Assembly (NCBI RefSeq): GCF_034263275.1
Contig: NZ_CP139559.1
Location: 3,224,001 to 3,288,000 of the forward strand
Reading direction: 5' to 3'
Length of the DNA: 64,000 nt
Source of the DNA: Mucilaginibacter sp. cycad4
Lineage (GTDB): Bacteria; Bacteroidota; Bacteroidia; Sphingobacteriales; Sphingobacteriaceae
In this document: positions 53,051 through 62,255 of the stretch, piece after piece
How positions within the stretch are numbered: position 1 is the first letter of the stretch
Layout of the letters: every line of letters starts with the position of its first letter
Notes under the pieces: model-generated
The model's input: only the letters and a program-made list of their open reading frames with translations
The model's database searches: none
What the model was told of the DNA's origin: nothing
Translations under genes and position numbers: made by a program

Positions 53051-53650
53051 TTATAAAGTTGCAAAATCATTAACCCTTGGTTTGGTTTCTTTGTTCAAAG
53101 TTTCGGTAGCGTGGGCGTATGCTAAGCCATTGCTGTTTACATTTGAAGTTGCGTTGCGGGTTAAGCTATATTCGTTAGTGTTACCTTTAAGTTCGGCTTT
53201 TGCGTTGCCGCTCAGGGTGATGCTGGCGCTGTAAGTATCCAGGTCAAGACTGGCAGATGCGTTGTTGTTCAATTTAACATCAAGCTCAATGCCTGAAAGA
53301 TTACCGAATGATTTGATCTCTGCGTTATCATAGGCGTTAATAGCGCTCAATTGGTTTACGGTTACCCAAACCACCAATTTTTCAGTTTTGTATGAAGAGA
53401 TGCGCAATACGCCTTTTTGTGACTGAACCAACGCGTTTTCAGAATAGTAACGGTTGTACACTTTCACTTGGTCGGCCGGGCCGCTTGATATGTACAGTTC
53501 AACGTTACCGTAAACTTCAATTTTGTTAATTTTGCTGATGTCGGTTAAAACGATGCCTGCATCATTTTTTGCAGTATTAGCAGATGCAATGTTTGCGAAG
53601 CCAAGTACCATAAACAGTACGGTAGCGATGGCGGTTAATGTAGTTTTCAT
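53051..53650 (-). CDS. Secreted GIN-like beta-helix protein (paralogue B)
   Basis: 199 aa with a signal peptide (TTLTAIATVLFMVLGFANIA). The body shares several blocks with the protein at 49058-49666, including INKIEVYGNVELYIS, NRYYSENALVQ and EKLVVWVTVNQLSAINAYDNAEIKSFG. The two come from a duplication and now flank the SDR/TetR unit. The C-terminus (KPRVNDFATL) has no sorting motif. Secreted or periplasmic; function unknown. A terminator follows at 52990-53018. Confidence 0.75.
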   Translation of the reverse strand: MKTTLTAIATVLFMVLGFANIASANTAKNDAGIVLTDISKINKIEVYGNVELYISSGPADQVKVYNRYYSENALVQSQKGVLRISSYKTEKLVVWVTVNQLSAINAYDNAEIKSFGNLSGIELDVKLNNNASASLDLDTYSASITLSGNAKAELKGNTNEYSLTRNATSNVNSNGLAYAHATETLNKETKPRVNDFATL

Positions 53651-53857
53651 GGTATTAATATTTTGATTGTCAAGTGATTATTATTTTATTTCATTGAATA
53701 CACACATATGACGATCCCAATAAAAAAACGTTACAGCAGTTTTGGCCTAATTAGCCGGAGAGCAGGTTTTTGTCGGTAAGCGGGTGATTTTTCCCGGTGA
53801 AATGGGGGAGAAAAATTGAGGGCGGATTAAGATTATAGCGCATTAATAATTATTAAT

Positions 53858-53958
53858 GTCATGCCGAATCTTGTTTCGGCATCCCACTCGCTAAGCTTCC
53901 GTGTGCTGAACAAAGCGTTGATATGTCCTGTGGGGTCCTGAAACAAGTTCAGGATGAC
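53858..53958. repeat. Third copy of the GTCATGCCGAA...TTCAGGATGAC element
   Basis: 101 bp with ends GTCATGCCGAATCTTGTTTC and GAAACAAGTTCAGGATGAC, and the inner GCATCCCAC/GTGGGGTCC. It fills part of the 335-bp gap between the GIN-like gene and recQ. Confidence 0.65.
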
Positions 53959-53985
53959 GGGTAAGCTATTAAACGGACAAACCCA

Positions 53986-55887
53986 TCAACTCAAATAATA
54001 AGCCTCACCATCAGTTTTAATCTTTCCGGCATCGAGGAGCAGGCGTACGGCTTCCATTTTTTCCTTTTCGGTACCAATGTTGATCCCGGTTATCAGGCCG
54101 CCAATGTCCGGGTTCGAGATACTGAGCAGTTGCACTATTTCGGTGGTGATATTATCGAAGATCTCGTCCTGGTTTACCCGGCGTTTTTCTTCAAGACAAA
54201 CATCGCAGACGCCACACTTGCGGCCATCAGGCTCGTCAAAGTAAGCCAGCAACATCTGGCTCCGGCACCGTTTATGAATAGCGTAGGCAAAAACCGCTTC
54301 CATTTTTTGACGGTAAACCTCCTTGCGCTGCTCAATATATTTCCTATCGATAATGAGATGACTTCCTTGTACACGCGGCTTTAAGTAAGTAACCTGGGGT
54401 TTATCGGTTTGCTGCATATAGCTTAACAAGCCATATTGCTGCAATTGTAACATCCCTTCAATAACCTGCTGAACGCTTAAGCCTGTTCGCCTTGCAATAT
54501 CAAACTCCTTAATGCGCACATAATTCTCAAACGCGCCTCCGTAGGAACGCAGCAGGGTTTTGATGAATGGATCCCAGCCTGCGTTCTGGATCTGGAAGTT
54601 GTATAATTGTTCGTTAACTACCTCAAACTGGAAACGCGAGGGCAAAAATACGCTCTCGTTAAAAGCCAGGTATTCGTCGCGCTCCAAAAACTTAAGGGCG
54701 TTAAGCGTTTTAATAGCATCGAGCTTAAAGCGGCTGCAAAATTCGCCGAGGTCAAGATCAAAGCTCAGTCCCTCGCCGGCCTCATAGGCTACCTGGTAGT
54801 AATTGGCCAGGTTATGGTATACCTGCTTAATCTCCTCAACAGATGGAAAATTAAGTTCATACATCTTTTCCTGCTTAAGCTTGTCGGCAGGGGTATATAG
54901 CAATACCCCAAACGCCTTGTTACCATCGCGCCCGCCCCGACCGGCCTCCTGGTAGTAAGCTTCCAGGCTTTCAGGGATATCCTTATGGATCACAAACCTT
55001 ACATCCGGCTTATCTATCCCCATGCCAAAAGCATTGGTAGCTACAATAACCTGTACCCGGTTATTTTTCCAGGCCTCCTGCTTTTCGGCACGCTGATCAA
55101 TAGTCAGTCCTGCGTTATAATAATCAGCCCTTATGCCGTTATCTGTCAGGAACTTTGCTATCTCAAACGTTTCTTTTCTGCTCCGTACATATACAATGCC
55201 GCTTCCCTTAACGCTGCGTACAATATTCAGCATTTTCCGGAACTTATCTTCCTCATGCTGCACCACATAGCTGATATTGCGCCGTTCAAAACTTTGCTGA
55301 TAAACTACCGGGTTCTTGAATTTTAGTTTTTCCTGGATATCGGCCTTAACATCAGCCGTTGCTGTAGCCGTGAGTGCAAGCACCGGCACATTCGGGTGTA
55401 GTTTCCTTAAATCGGCGATATGCAAATACGGCGGCCTGAAATCATAGCCCCACTGCGAGATACAATGCGCCTCATCAATGGCAAACAGGTTCACTTTCAT
55501 GTACTTTACCCGTTCACGCACCAGCTCGCTTAATAGGCGCTCAGGCGACAGGTACAGGAATTTCACCGACCCGTAAATGCAATTATCCAGCGCCAGGTCT
55601 ATCTCACGGCGCCCCATGCCCGATACTATGGATATGGCATTGATCCCTTTGGCCCGCAAGTTTTCAACCTGGTCTTTCATCAGGGCAACAAGCGGTGATA
55701 TCACAATGCATACACCCTCTTTAGCCAATGCCGGCACCTGGAAACAAACTGATTTTCCGCCGCCGGTGGGCAAAAGCGCCAATGTATCGTTCCCCAATAA
55801 AACAGATTGGATGATCTCGGCCTGCATAGGTCTGAAGGTATCATGGTTCCAGTACTGTTTTAATATTTCTTCGATTATCATGGGCAT
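53986..55887 (-). CDS. recQ: ATP-dependent DNA helicase RecQ
   Basis: 633 aa. Walker A is LLPTGGGKSVCFQVPA (Lys45), the DExH box AIDEAHCISQWGYDFRP, and motif VI QEAGRGGRDG. The RQC zinc-binding Cys are in HKRCRSQMLLAYFDE and RKCGVCDVC. It unwinds DNA 3'-5' in recombination and repair in the cytoplasm. The C-terminal region after the RQC domain is short, so an HRDC domain is not evident. An in-frame ATG two codons later (MIIEEILKQYW) may be the true start. It is monocistronic. Confidence 0.93.
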   Translation of the reverse strand: MPMIIEEILKQYWNHDTFRPMQAEIIQSVLLGNDTLALLPTGGGKSVCFQVPALAKEGVCIVISPLVALMKDQVENLRAKGINAISIVSGMGRREIDLALDNCIYGSVKFLYLSPERLLSELVRERVKYMKVNLFAIDEAHCISQWGYDFRPPYLHIADLRKLHPNVPVLALTATATADVKADIQEKLKFKNPVVYQQSFERRNISYVVQHEEDKFRKMLNIVRSVKGSGIVYVRSRKETFEIAKFLTDNGIRADYYNAGLTIDQRAEKQEAWKNNRVQVIVATNAFGMGIDKPDVRFVIHKDIPESLEAYYQEAGRGGRDGNKAFGVLLYTPADKLKQEKMYELNFPSVEEIKQVYHNLANYYQVAYEAGEGLSFDLDLGEFCSRFKLDAIKTLNALKFLERDEYLAFNESVFLPSRFQFEVVNEQLYNFQIQNAGWDPFIKTLLRSYGGAFENYVRIKEFDIARRTGLSVQQVIEGMLQLQQYGLLSYMQQTDKPQVTYLKPRVQGSHLIIDRKYIEQRKEVYRQKMEAVFAYAIHKRCRSQMLLAYFDEPDGRKCGVCDVCLEEKRRVNQDEIFDNITTEIVQLLSISNPDIGGLITGINIGTEKEKMEAVRLLLDAGKIKTDGEAYYLS

Positions 55888-55952
55888 GTGCTGACCTCAA
55901 AACTATTAAATTTAAGGGAAATTTGGGCGGGTTATGAGTTGAATTGTCCGCC

Positions 55953-56034
55953 CGTCATTGCGAGGAACGAAGCAATCCCCGATTTGCAGAGCCGCCCTGT
56001 ATAGTTTGAGATTGCTTCGTCCCTCGCAATGACG
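55953..56034. repeat. 82-bp palindrome with CGTCATTGCGAGG...CCTCGCAATGACG ends
   Basis: CGTCATTGCGAGGAACGAAG at the left and CTTCGTCCCTCGCAATGACG at the right are inverse copies with few changes. The core AGCAATCCCCGAT ... GCCCTGTAT also occurs at 35865-35920. It is non-coding and lies between recQ and the esterase gene. Confidence 0.75.
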
Positions 56035-56053
56035 CGTTGGAGATACCATTTAA

Positions 56054-57190
56054 TTAAAACCCCATCAACCATTTATAAAACCCCGGCCAGTCACCATTCC
56101 ATTGCTTTTCGTTGTGCGATGCGCCTTTGATCACTGTTACCGGCGCATTAGAAGCACTTATCCCTTTGGCCTTTACGATATCGGCCATTTTTTGCATATC
56201 GGCTACCATGCTTTCGCTTTCAGCATCGCCGCAAACAAAATAAAACCGGCTCATTTTACTTACATTAGCCTGCTGGGCCTGGTCATAAATTTGAGGTGCA
56301 ATCCAAAACGCCGGTGAAAATACGCCGGCATTTCCAAACACCTCAGGGTATTTAAGTGCTGCATACATGGAGATAAGCCCACCCATTGAGCTGCCGGCAA
56401 TTGTTGTGTGCGCAGCATCACTTTGCGTACGATAATGCGTATCAATATATGGCTTAAGCTCCTTCATCAAAAATTGAACATAATCATCTCCCCTACCTTC
56501 ACCATATTTTGAGTTATACGGATCATATTCGGGTATTCGATATTCGCCGCCGTGATCAATACCCACAATAATGCATTCCTGTCGAGCCGGTATTTTATCC
56601 ATAAGCTCGTCAATGCCCCATTCGCCATAGCTGGAAGTATACTCATCAAAAAGGTTTTGCCCGTCATGCATATAAATTACCGGGTATTGCTTCTTGTCTG
56701 CATCATACCCGGCGGGCAGGTAGATCCAAACGCGGCGTTGCCTGCCCAATTGCGGCATCTCAAAATTTTCGCTAATGATATGTACCCGGGCAGTAGCCGT
56801 ATGTTTCTTTTCGGGTTGTGCAAAATTGTCTTGCCAGCCTGCTATATCAAGTTTAACGCCCGTATCTCTTTTTATTATAAGGTCACGGTTATCGATGGCC
56901 TTTCCGGCGGCATCGCATTCCACTGTGTTCCAACTGCCACGTGTCACTTTAAAATGGATAATCCCGACCGGCAGGTCTTTTTTTAACACATAACTCCCAT
57001 CCGGGGTTTTGAGCAATTCCCAGGCCCTGTCGGCAGGGTTCCAGCCGTTAAAATCACCTGCCAGAAACAGGTGCTCAGGCGGGCTTTTCGGTGCTACAAT
57101 TTTGCCGGTAAAAAAGGAGATTTTCACCTGGCTAAAAAGCAAAAATTTTTGGCCAAAAAGCAAAAACGCGCAGAAAATTATTTTTTTCAT
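56054..57190 (-). CDS. Secreted esterase (enterochelin-esterase-like) with N-terminal starch-binding-like domain
   Basis: 378 aa from the ATG at 57190, preferred because it gives a clean signal peptide (KKIIFCAFLLFGQKFLLFSQ). An upstream frame to 57250 runs through the operator palindromes. Residues about 20-120 resemble a CBM20/E-set domain (HLFLAGDFNGWNPADRAWEL). The C-terminal alpha/beta hydrolase domain has the nucleophile Ser in AGSSMGGLISM, and the Asp and His regions YFVCGDAESE and KGASHNEKQW. It likely removes ester groups from a glycan or cleaves sugar esters. Divergent from the Sus genes, it belongs to the same locus. Confidence 0.82.
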   Translation of the reverse strand: MKKIIFCAFLLFGQKFLLFSQVKISFFTGKIVAPKSPPEHLFLAGDFNGWNPADRAWELLKTPDGSYVLKKDLPVGIIHFKVTRGSWNTVECDAAGKAIDNRDLIIKRDTGVKLDIAGWQDNFAQPEKKHTATARVHIISENFEMPQLGRQRRVWIYLPAGYDADKKQYPVIYMHDGQNLFDEYTSSYGEWGIDELMDKIPARQECIIVGIDHGGEYRIPEYDPYNSKYGEGRGDDYVQFLMKELKPYIDTHYRTQSDAAHTTIAGSSMGGLISMYAALKYPEVFGNAGVFSPAFWIAPQIYDQAQQANVSKMSRFYFVCGDAESESMVADMQKMADIVKAKGISASNAPVTVIKGASHNEKQWNGDWPGFYKWLMGF

Positions 57191-57210
57191 CATGATAAAA
57201 AGGGCAAAAC

Positions 57211-57237
57211 CGGGAACGTTTCCGGGAACGTTCCCGG
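57211..57237. promoter_or_regulatory. Two overlapping LacI-type palindromes before the esterase gene
   Basis: CCGGGAACGTTCCCGG (57222-57237) is a perfect 16-bp palindrome. CGGGAACGTTTCCG (57211-57224) is a near-perfect copy that overlaps it by three bases. The central AACGTT with flanking GGG/CCC is characteristic of LacI/GalR-family operators. The sites lie 21 bp upstream of the esterase start and 304 bp before the SusC gene. Confidence 0.6.
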
Positions 57238-57540
57238 AAATTGGTTGCATAAAAGTAAAATCACCTATTGTGTAAACTTGACACTTACCTATTTCTAAAA
57301 TATGTGTTTAAATCCAAATTTCGCATAAAAACAATAATTTTTCTCTGTTATTTTAATAAATTTCAACATTTCGTTAAAGTTAAAAAAGCCTTAATTAAAC
57401 GCTTTAAAATTATCTTTTACATAAAATTTGCAATTGATATTTGTAAATGTAAATTAGTCGCATGCTGTTTCGGCCACAATAATAAACCAATTATAGCCGG
57501 CAAAATAAGCCTTTTTTTATTCATAAAAATCAATAAGTAA

Positions 57541-60500
57541 ATGAGAAAAAATTACTCAAAAAAGTATGTTCTTCTTTGTGCTTTCCTGATGATGTCATTC
57601 ATGGCGTTTTCACAAACCGGGAGTATTAAAGGAAAGGTATCTGACGAAACCAACCAGCCCCTCCCCGGTGCTACGGTTACTATCGATGGTACCACTATTG
57701 GTTCAACTACCGACCCTAATGGTAACTATGCCATTAACAATGTTAAAGCCGGTACTTATACCCTAAGCGTAAAATTTATCGGTTATATCACCATCAAAAA
57801 AGCAGTAACTGTTAGCGGTGCAACTGTCGAGAACTTCAGCCTCGTTCCCGAAAGCAAAAGCCTTAACGAGGTAGTGGTTATAGGTTACGGTACCCAGCGC
57901 AAAAAAGACCTTTCAGGCGCTATCACCAATGTAACCGCCAAAGATTTCCAAAAAGGCGTTATCACTACTCCCGAGCAATTAATTGCCGGTAAAGTTGCCG
58001 GTGTATCTGTCATATCAAACAGCGGTGCACCGGGCGCAGGTAGCACTATCCGCGTACGTGCCGGTGTATCACTTGCCGCGGGTAATGATCCGCTGATCGT
58101 AATTGATGGTGTCCCTATCGATCGCCCGCGTAATGGTGACGGCACATCGAAAATACCGGGCGTTGCAGACCCGTTAAGCTTAATTAACCCAAATGATATC
58201 GAATCTTTTTCCATACTGAAAGATGCGTCGGCTGCTGCCATTTATGGTAACAGGGCCTCAAACGGCGTTATATTGATCACTACTAAAAAGGGCAAAAGCG
58301 GTAAACCGGTTATAGATTTCAGCACGCAGTTTTCGGCAAGCAAGCTCAACAAGTATGTTGACGTGCTTACAGGCGATCAAATACGCGATTATGTGAATGC
58401 TAATGGCACAGCAATACAAAAATCACAGCTTGGCACAGCAAATACCAATTGGCAAAAGCAAATTTACCAAACAGGCATTACTACCGATAATAACATTAGT
58501 ATATCAGGTGCAACCAAACACCTGCCTTATCGCGTCTCTGCCGGGTATTTTGACCAGACAGGCATTTTAAAAACCAGTTCATTACAACGGTTTACCGGCG
58601 CAATCAACTTAAGTCCAAGCTTTTTCACAGACCATTTGAAAGTGACGCTGAATGCCAAGGGCTCACAGGTTAAACAGCGGTTTGCAAATGAAGGTGCAAT
58701 TGGTTCGGCAGTTAGCTTTGATCCTACCAAACCTGTTTACTCGGGCAGCAATCGTTTTGGTGGCTATTACGAATGGTTAAATGATCCATCAAAACCGGCC
58801 ACAAGTCAGCTTAAAGGGTTAGCCACACTTAACCCACTGGGTTTACTTGAAGAGCAAGACAACCGCAGTAATGTTTATCGTAGTATAGGCAACCTCCAAT
58901 TGGATTATAAATTTCACTTTTTACCCGAATTGCATGCAAATGTTAACTTAGGCTACGATGTATCTAAAGGCTCGGGCAGCGTGAACATTCCTGACAGTGC
59001 GGCTTCAAACTACAACGGATTTCAGGACAGTAAAGGGATCACTCACCGCGGCCAGCGAAACCCATATAAGGGCACACAATCAAATACTATATTTGAAGGT
59101 TACTTCAGCTATGCTAAAGATCTGAAAAATATCGCAAGTCATATCGATGCGGTTGCAGGCTATTCATACCAGGATTTTAGCACAAAAAATTACTATTACG
59201 GATCCTATGCATTTGACGGAACCGAAAGACCAGGCTCTAATCCAAACTTTAATTTTGATGAACCAGAAAACAGGCTGATATCTGTTTATGGCCGTTTAAA
59301 TTACGTATTTCAAGATAAATATATCCTAACCGGTACTGTACGCCGGGATGGTTCATCAAAATTCAACCCCGACAAACGGTTCGGTACATTCCCTTCTGTA
59401 GCATTTGCCTGGAAACTGAAACAAGAGCAAATGTTTAAGGGGATAACCGCATTATCTGATCTTAAATTACGATTGGGCTATGGTGTAACCGGACAACAGG
59501 ATGGTATTGGTAATTATGATGTAATATCATTTTATAATCTTAGCGGTAACGCCGCCCAATATCAGTTAGGCGATATTTTATACAATCTGTACCGTCCGGG
59601 CGGATACTATTCACAACGTACCTGGGAGCAAACAGCCTCATCAAACGCCGGGCTCGATTTTGGATTTCTTGACAACCGCATTACCGGTACCCTCGACTTT
59701 TATTACCGCAAAACATCAAAACTCCTAAACAGCATACCACAACCTGCAGGCACTAACTTTTCAAATACTATTGTGGCCAATATTGGCGATTTAACCAGTA
59801 AGGGTGTTGAATTAAGTCTTAATGCCGATGTGATCAGATCACAGGATATGAACTGGAGCATTGGTTTTAATGCTACCTATAATACCAATAAAATCACCCG
59901 GCTTACGCTGGCCCCTGATCCAAGCTATCCCGGGGTGTTAACAGGTGGCATATCAGGTGGTACCGGTAACACAATTCAAATCAATTCGGTTAATTATCCC
60001 CGCCTTTCTTTTTATGTGTATCAACAGGTTTACGGCACCGATGGCAGACCGCTTGACGGTGTTTTTGTGGACCGCAATAAGGATGGCATTATCAATAGCA
60101 GCGACCTTTACAGATATAAAAGTTCAGATCCTAAGGCTTACTTCGGTCTTAATTCAAACTTCAATTATAAAAAATGGTCGGCAGGTTTCTCAGCAAGGGC
60201 AAGTGTAGGTAATTATGCTTATAACAACGTAGAGGCAAGCTCGGGCACGCAATTAAGTGTATTTAACGGTATCGGAATATTGAACAACGCTTCTACAAGT
60301 TTGCTTCAAACTGGTATAGTGGGCTCTTCTGATAAGATGAGACTATCCGATTATTACATACAGAACGCGTCGTTTATAAAAATGGATAATATTAACCTGG
60401 GTTATAACTTTGGCAAAGTGTTTGGCAACACCGGCAATTTGCGTGTAAGTGCCAACGTACAAAACGTATTTACCATTACCAAATACAAAGGTCTCGACCC

Positions 60501-60579
60501 CGAAGTTAGTAGCGGTATCGATAACAACTTTTATCCAAGGCCGCGTACATATGTGTTAGGTTTAAACCTTTCGTTATAA
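57541..60579 (+). CDS. SusC/RagA-family TonB-linked outer-membrane protein
   Basis: 1,012 aa. A signal peptide (YVLLCAFLMMSFMAFSQ) is followed by a CarboxypepD_reg-like domain (GSIKGKVSDETNQPLPGATV), the SusC box LNEVVVIGYGTQRKKDLSGA, a plug with RVRAGVSLAAGNDPLIVIDG and GVILITTKKG, and a long barrel. It imports oligosaccharides across the outer membrane together with the SusD partner. The gene precedes susD by 31 bp and the SusE-like gene follows, so the trio is an operon. The 290-bp upstream gap is AT-rich and holds the operator palindromes and a GATATTTG box at 57436 that is one base off consensus. Confidence 0.94.
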   Translation: MRKNYSKKYVLLCAFLMMSFMAFSQTGSIKGKVSDETNQPLPGATVTIDGTTIGSTTDPNGNYAINNVKAGTYTLSVKFIGYITIKKAVTVSGATVENFSLVPESKSLNEVVVIGYGTQRKKDLSGAITNVTAKDFQKGVITTPEQLIAGKVAGVSVISNSGAPGAGSTIRVRAGVSLAAGNDPLIVIDGVPIDRPRNGDGTSKIPGVADPLSLINPNDIESFSILKDASAAAIYGNRASNGVILITTKKGKSGKPVIDFSTQFSASKLNKYVDVLTGDQIRDYVNANGTAIQKSQLGTANTNWQKQIYQTGITTDNNISISGATKHLPYRVSAGYFDQTGILKTSSLQRFTGAINLSPSFFTDHLKVTLNAKGSQVKQRFANEGAIGSAVSFDPTKPVYSGSNRFGGYYEWLNDPSKPATSQLKGLATLNPLGLLEEQDNRSNVYRSIGNLQLDYKFHFLPELHANVNLGYDVSKGSGSVNIPDSAASNYNGFQDSKGITHRGQRNPYKGTQSNTIFEGYFSYAKDLKNIASHIDAVAGYSYQDFSTKNYYYGSYAFDGTERPGSNPNFNFDEPENRLISVYGRLNYVFQDKYILTGTVRRDGSSKFNPDKRFGTFPSVAFAWKLKQEQMFKGITALSDLKLRLGYGVTGQQDGIGNYDVISFYNLSGNAAQYQLGDILYNLYRPGGYYSQRTWEQTASSNAGLDFGFLDNRITGTLDFYYRKTSKLLNSIPQPAGTNFSNTIVANIGDLTSKGVELSLNADVIRSQDMNWSIGFNATYNTNKITRLTLAPDPSYPGVLTGGISGGTGNTIQINSVNYPRLSFYVYQQVYGTDGRPLDGVFVDRNKDGIINSSDLYRYKSSDPKAYFGLNSNFNYKKWSAGFSARASVGNYAYNNVEASSGTQLSVFNGIGILNNASTSLLQTGIVGSSDKMRLSDYYIQNASFIKMDNINLGYNFGKVFGNTGNLRVSANVQNVFTITKYKGLDPEVSSGIDNNFYPRPRTYVLGLNLSL

Positions 60580-60610
60580 TATAAAGCTGATAACGCAGAA
60601 AAAAATTAAC

Positions 60611-62194
60611 ATGAAAAGAAATTCATTAAAATATATATTAATGACCGGCCTGATAGCCGGGAGTTTAACATCGTGCACCAAGAAGCTTAATTTGCTTCCT
60701 ACCAATGATGTAACAGCCGAGCAGGTTTACAGCTCGCCTGAGGGTTACAAGCAAGCATTTGCTAAGGTTTACGCCGCATACGCGCTTACCGGCAACACCG
60801 GTCCAGCAGGTAACGGTGACGTACAAGGTATTGATGAAGGCACCTCCGATTTCTTTCGCCTTTACTGGTGCGCTGAAGAATTACCTACTGATGAAGCTGT
60901 TGTAGGCTGGGGCGACGTAGGTTTGCCCGATTTTCACAGCATGACATGGTCATCAAGCAACCTGTTCCTTACAGGTTTATATTACCGTTGTATGTACCAG
61001 GTTACACTGGCTAACGATTTCATCCGCCAGTCATCTGATGCTAAGCTAAGCAGCAGGGGAATTACCGGTGCCGATGCCGATAAAGTTCGCCAATATGTTG
61101 CCGAGGCCCGTTTTTTAAGGGCTTATCAATATTCGATTTTAATGGATCTGTTCGGGAACCCTCCCTTCGTTACCGAAAACGACGCTTTGGGTGGTGCTTT
61201 GCCCAAGCAGATAAGCCGTAAAGATTTGTTTAATTATATTGAAAGTGAGCTTAAAGCTATAGATGGTGGGCTTGTTGATGCCCGTGGTAACGAGTATGGG
61301 CGTGCTGATAAAGCTGCTGCATGGGCTTTGTTAGCCAGGATTTACCTTAATGCTGAAGTTTATACCGGAACCGCACGTTATGCAGATGCCGTAACTTATT
61401 CAAAAAAGGTGATTGATGCCGGCTATACCCTGGTTACAGATTATAGCAAGTTAATGCGTGCTGATAACAACCTCAATAAAAATGAGTTTATTTTAACCAT
61501 TAACTACGATGGCCTGCATACACAAAGCTACGGTGGCGCTACTTTTATGACACACGCGCCTGTAGGTGGCAGTATGCCTGCCGCTGATTTTGGAATTTCA
61601 GGTGGCTGGGCCGGTTTACGTACTACAAAAGCTTTTGTAAACCTGTTTCCGGGAGGCGCTTCAAGTGCTGATAAACGTGCCCAGTTTTATACTGATGGCC
61701 AGAATATCGATATCAATACAATAAGTAGTTTTACCGATGGCTACGCTATCAGTAAATTCAAAGATGTTAAGATAGACGGTGGTGCCCCGCAGAGTTTGGA
61801 TTATGCAGATATGGACCTTCCTATTTTCCGTTTAGCCGAACAATATTTGATTTATGCCGAAGCTACAACACGTGGCGGTGGCGGTAATGCTGCACTTGCT
61901 TTAAGTTATGTTAACAAATTAAGGGCCCGTGCTTACCAAAGTGCTACCACCGGCCAGTTAACCGCGTTAACAACCGACCTGCTGCTTGATGAGAGAGGAC
62001 GTGAACTGTATTGGGAAGGTTTCCGCCGTACCGACCTTGTACGTTATAAAAAGTTTGTTGAGGCTACCTACTTGTGGCCTTTTAAAGGCGGTTCAAAAGA
62101 TGGCAAAGGTGTTGAAAGTTTCCGTACGGTATATCCGTTACCATCGGCAGATGTTACCGCTAACCCTAATCTGAAACAAAATACAGGATACTAA
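60611..62194 (+). CDS. SusD/RagB-family nutrient-binding outer-membrane lipoprotein
   Basis: 527 aa with lipobox Cys22 (TGLIAGSLTSC). TPR-like helices include YVAEARFLRAYQYSILMDLFGNPPFV, and the C-terminal SusD part has LLLDERGRELYWEGFRRTDLVRYKKF, highly typical of the family. It sits on the cell surface and binds glycan for the SusC channel encoded 31 bp upstream. The length is normal. Ligand unknown; the neighbouring starch-binding-like domains suggest an alpha-glucan. Confidence 0.94.
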   Translation: MKRNSLKYILMTGLIAGSLTSCTKKLNLLPTNDVTAEQVYSSPEGYKQAFAKVYAAYALTGNTGPAGNGDVQGIDEGTSDFFRLYWCAEELPTDEAVVGWGDVGLPDFHSMTWSSSNLFLTGLYYRCMYQVTLANDFIRQSSDAKLSSRGITGADADKVRQYVAEARFLRAYQYSILMDLFGNPPFVTENDALGGALPKQISRKDLFNYIESELKAIDGGLVDARGNEYGRADKAAAWALLARIYLNAEVYTGTARYADAVTYSKKVIDAGYTLVTDYSKLMRADNNLNKNEFILTINYDGLHTQSYGGATFMTHAPVGGSMPAADFGISGGWAGLRTTKAFVNLFPGGASSADKRAQFYTDGQNIDINTISSFTDGYAISKFKDVKIDGGAPQSLDYADMDLPIFRLAEQYLIYAEATTRGGGGNAALALSYVNKLRARAYQSATTGQLTALTTDLLLDERGRELYWEGFRRTDLVRYKKFVEATYLWPFKGGSKDGKGVESFRTVYPLPSADVTANPNLKQNTGY

Positions 62195-62255
62195 TAATAT
62201 ACCGGGAGATGCTTTACAGGTATCTCCCGTAAAACCATAAAACCTAAAAAAGGAT

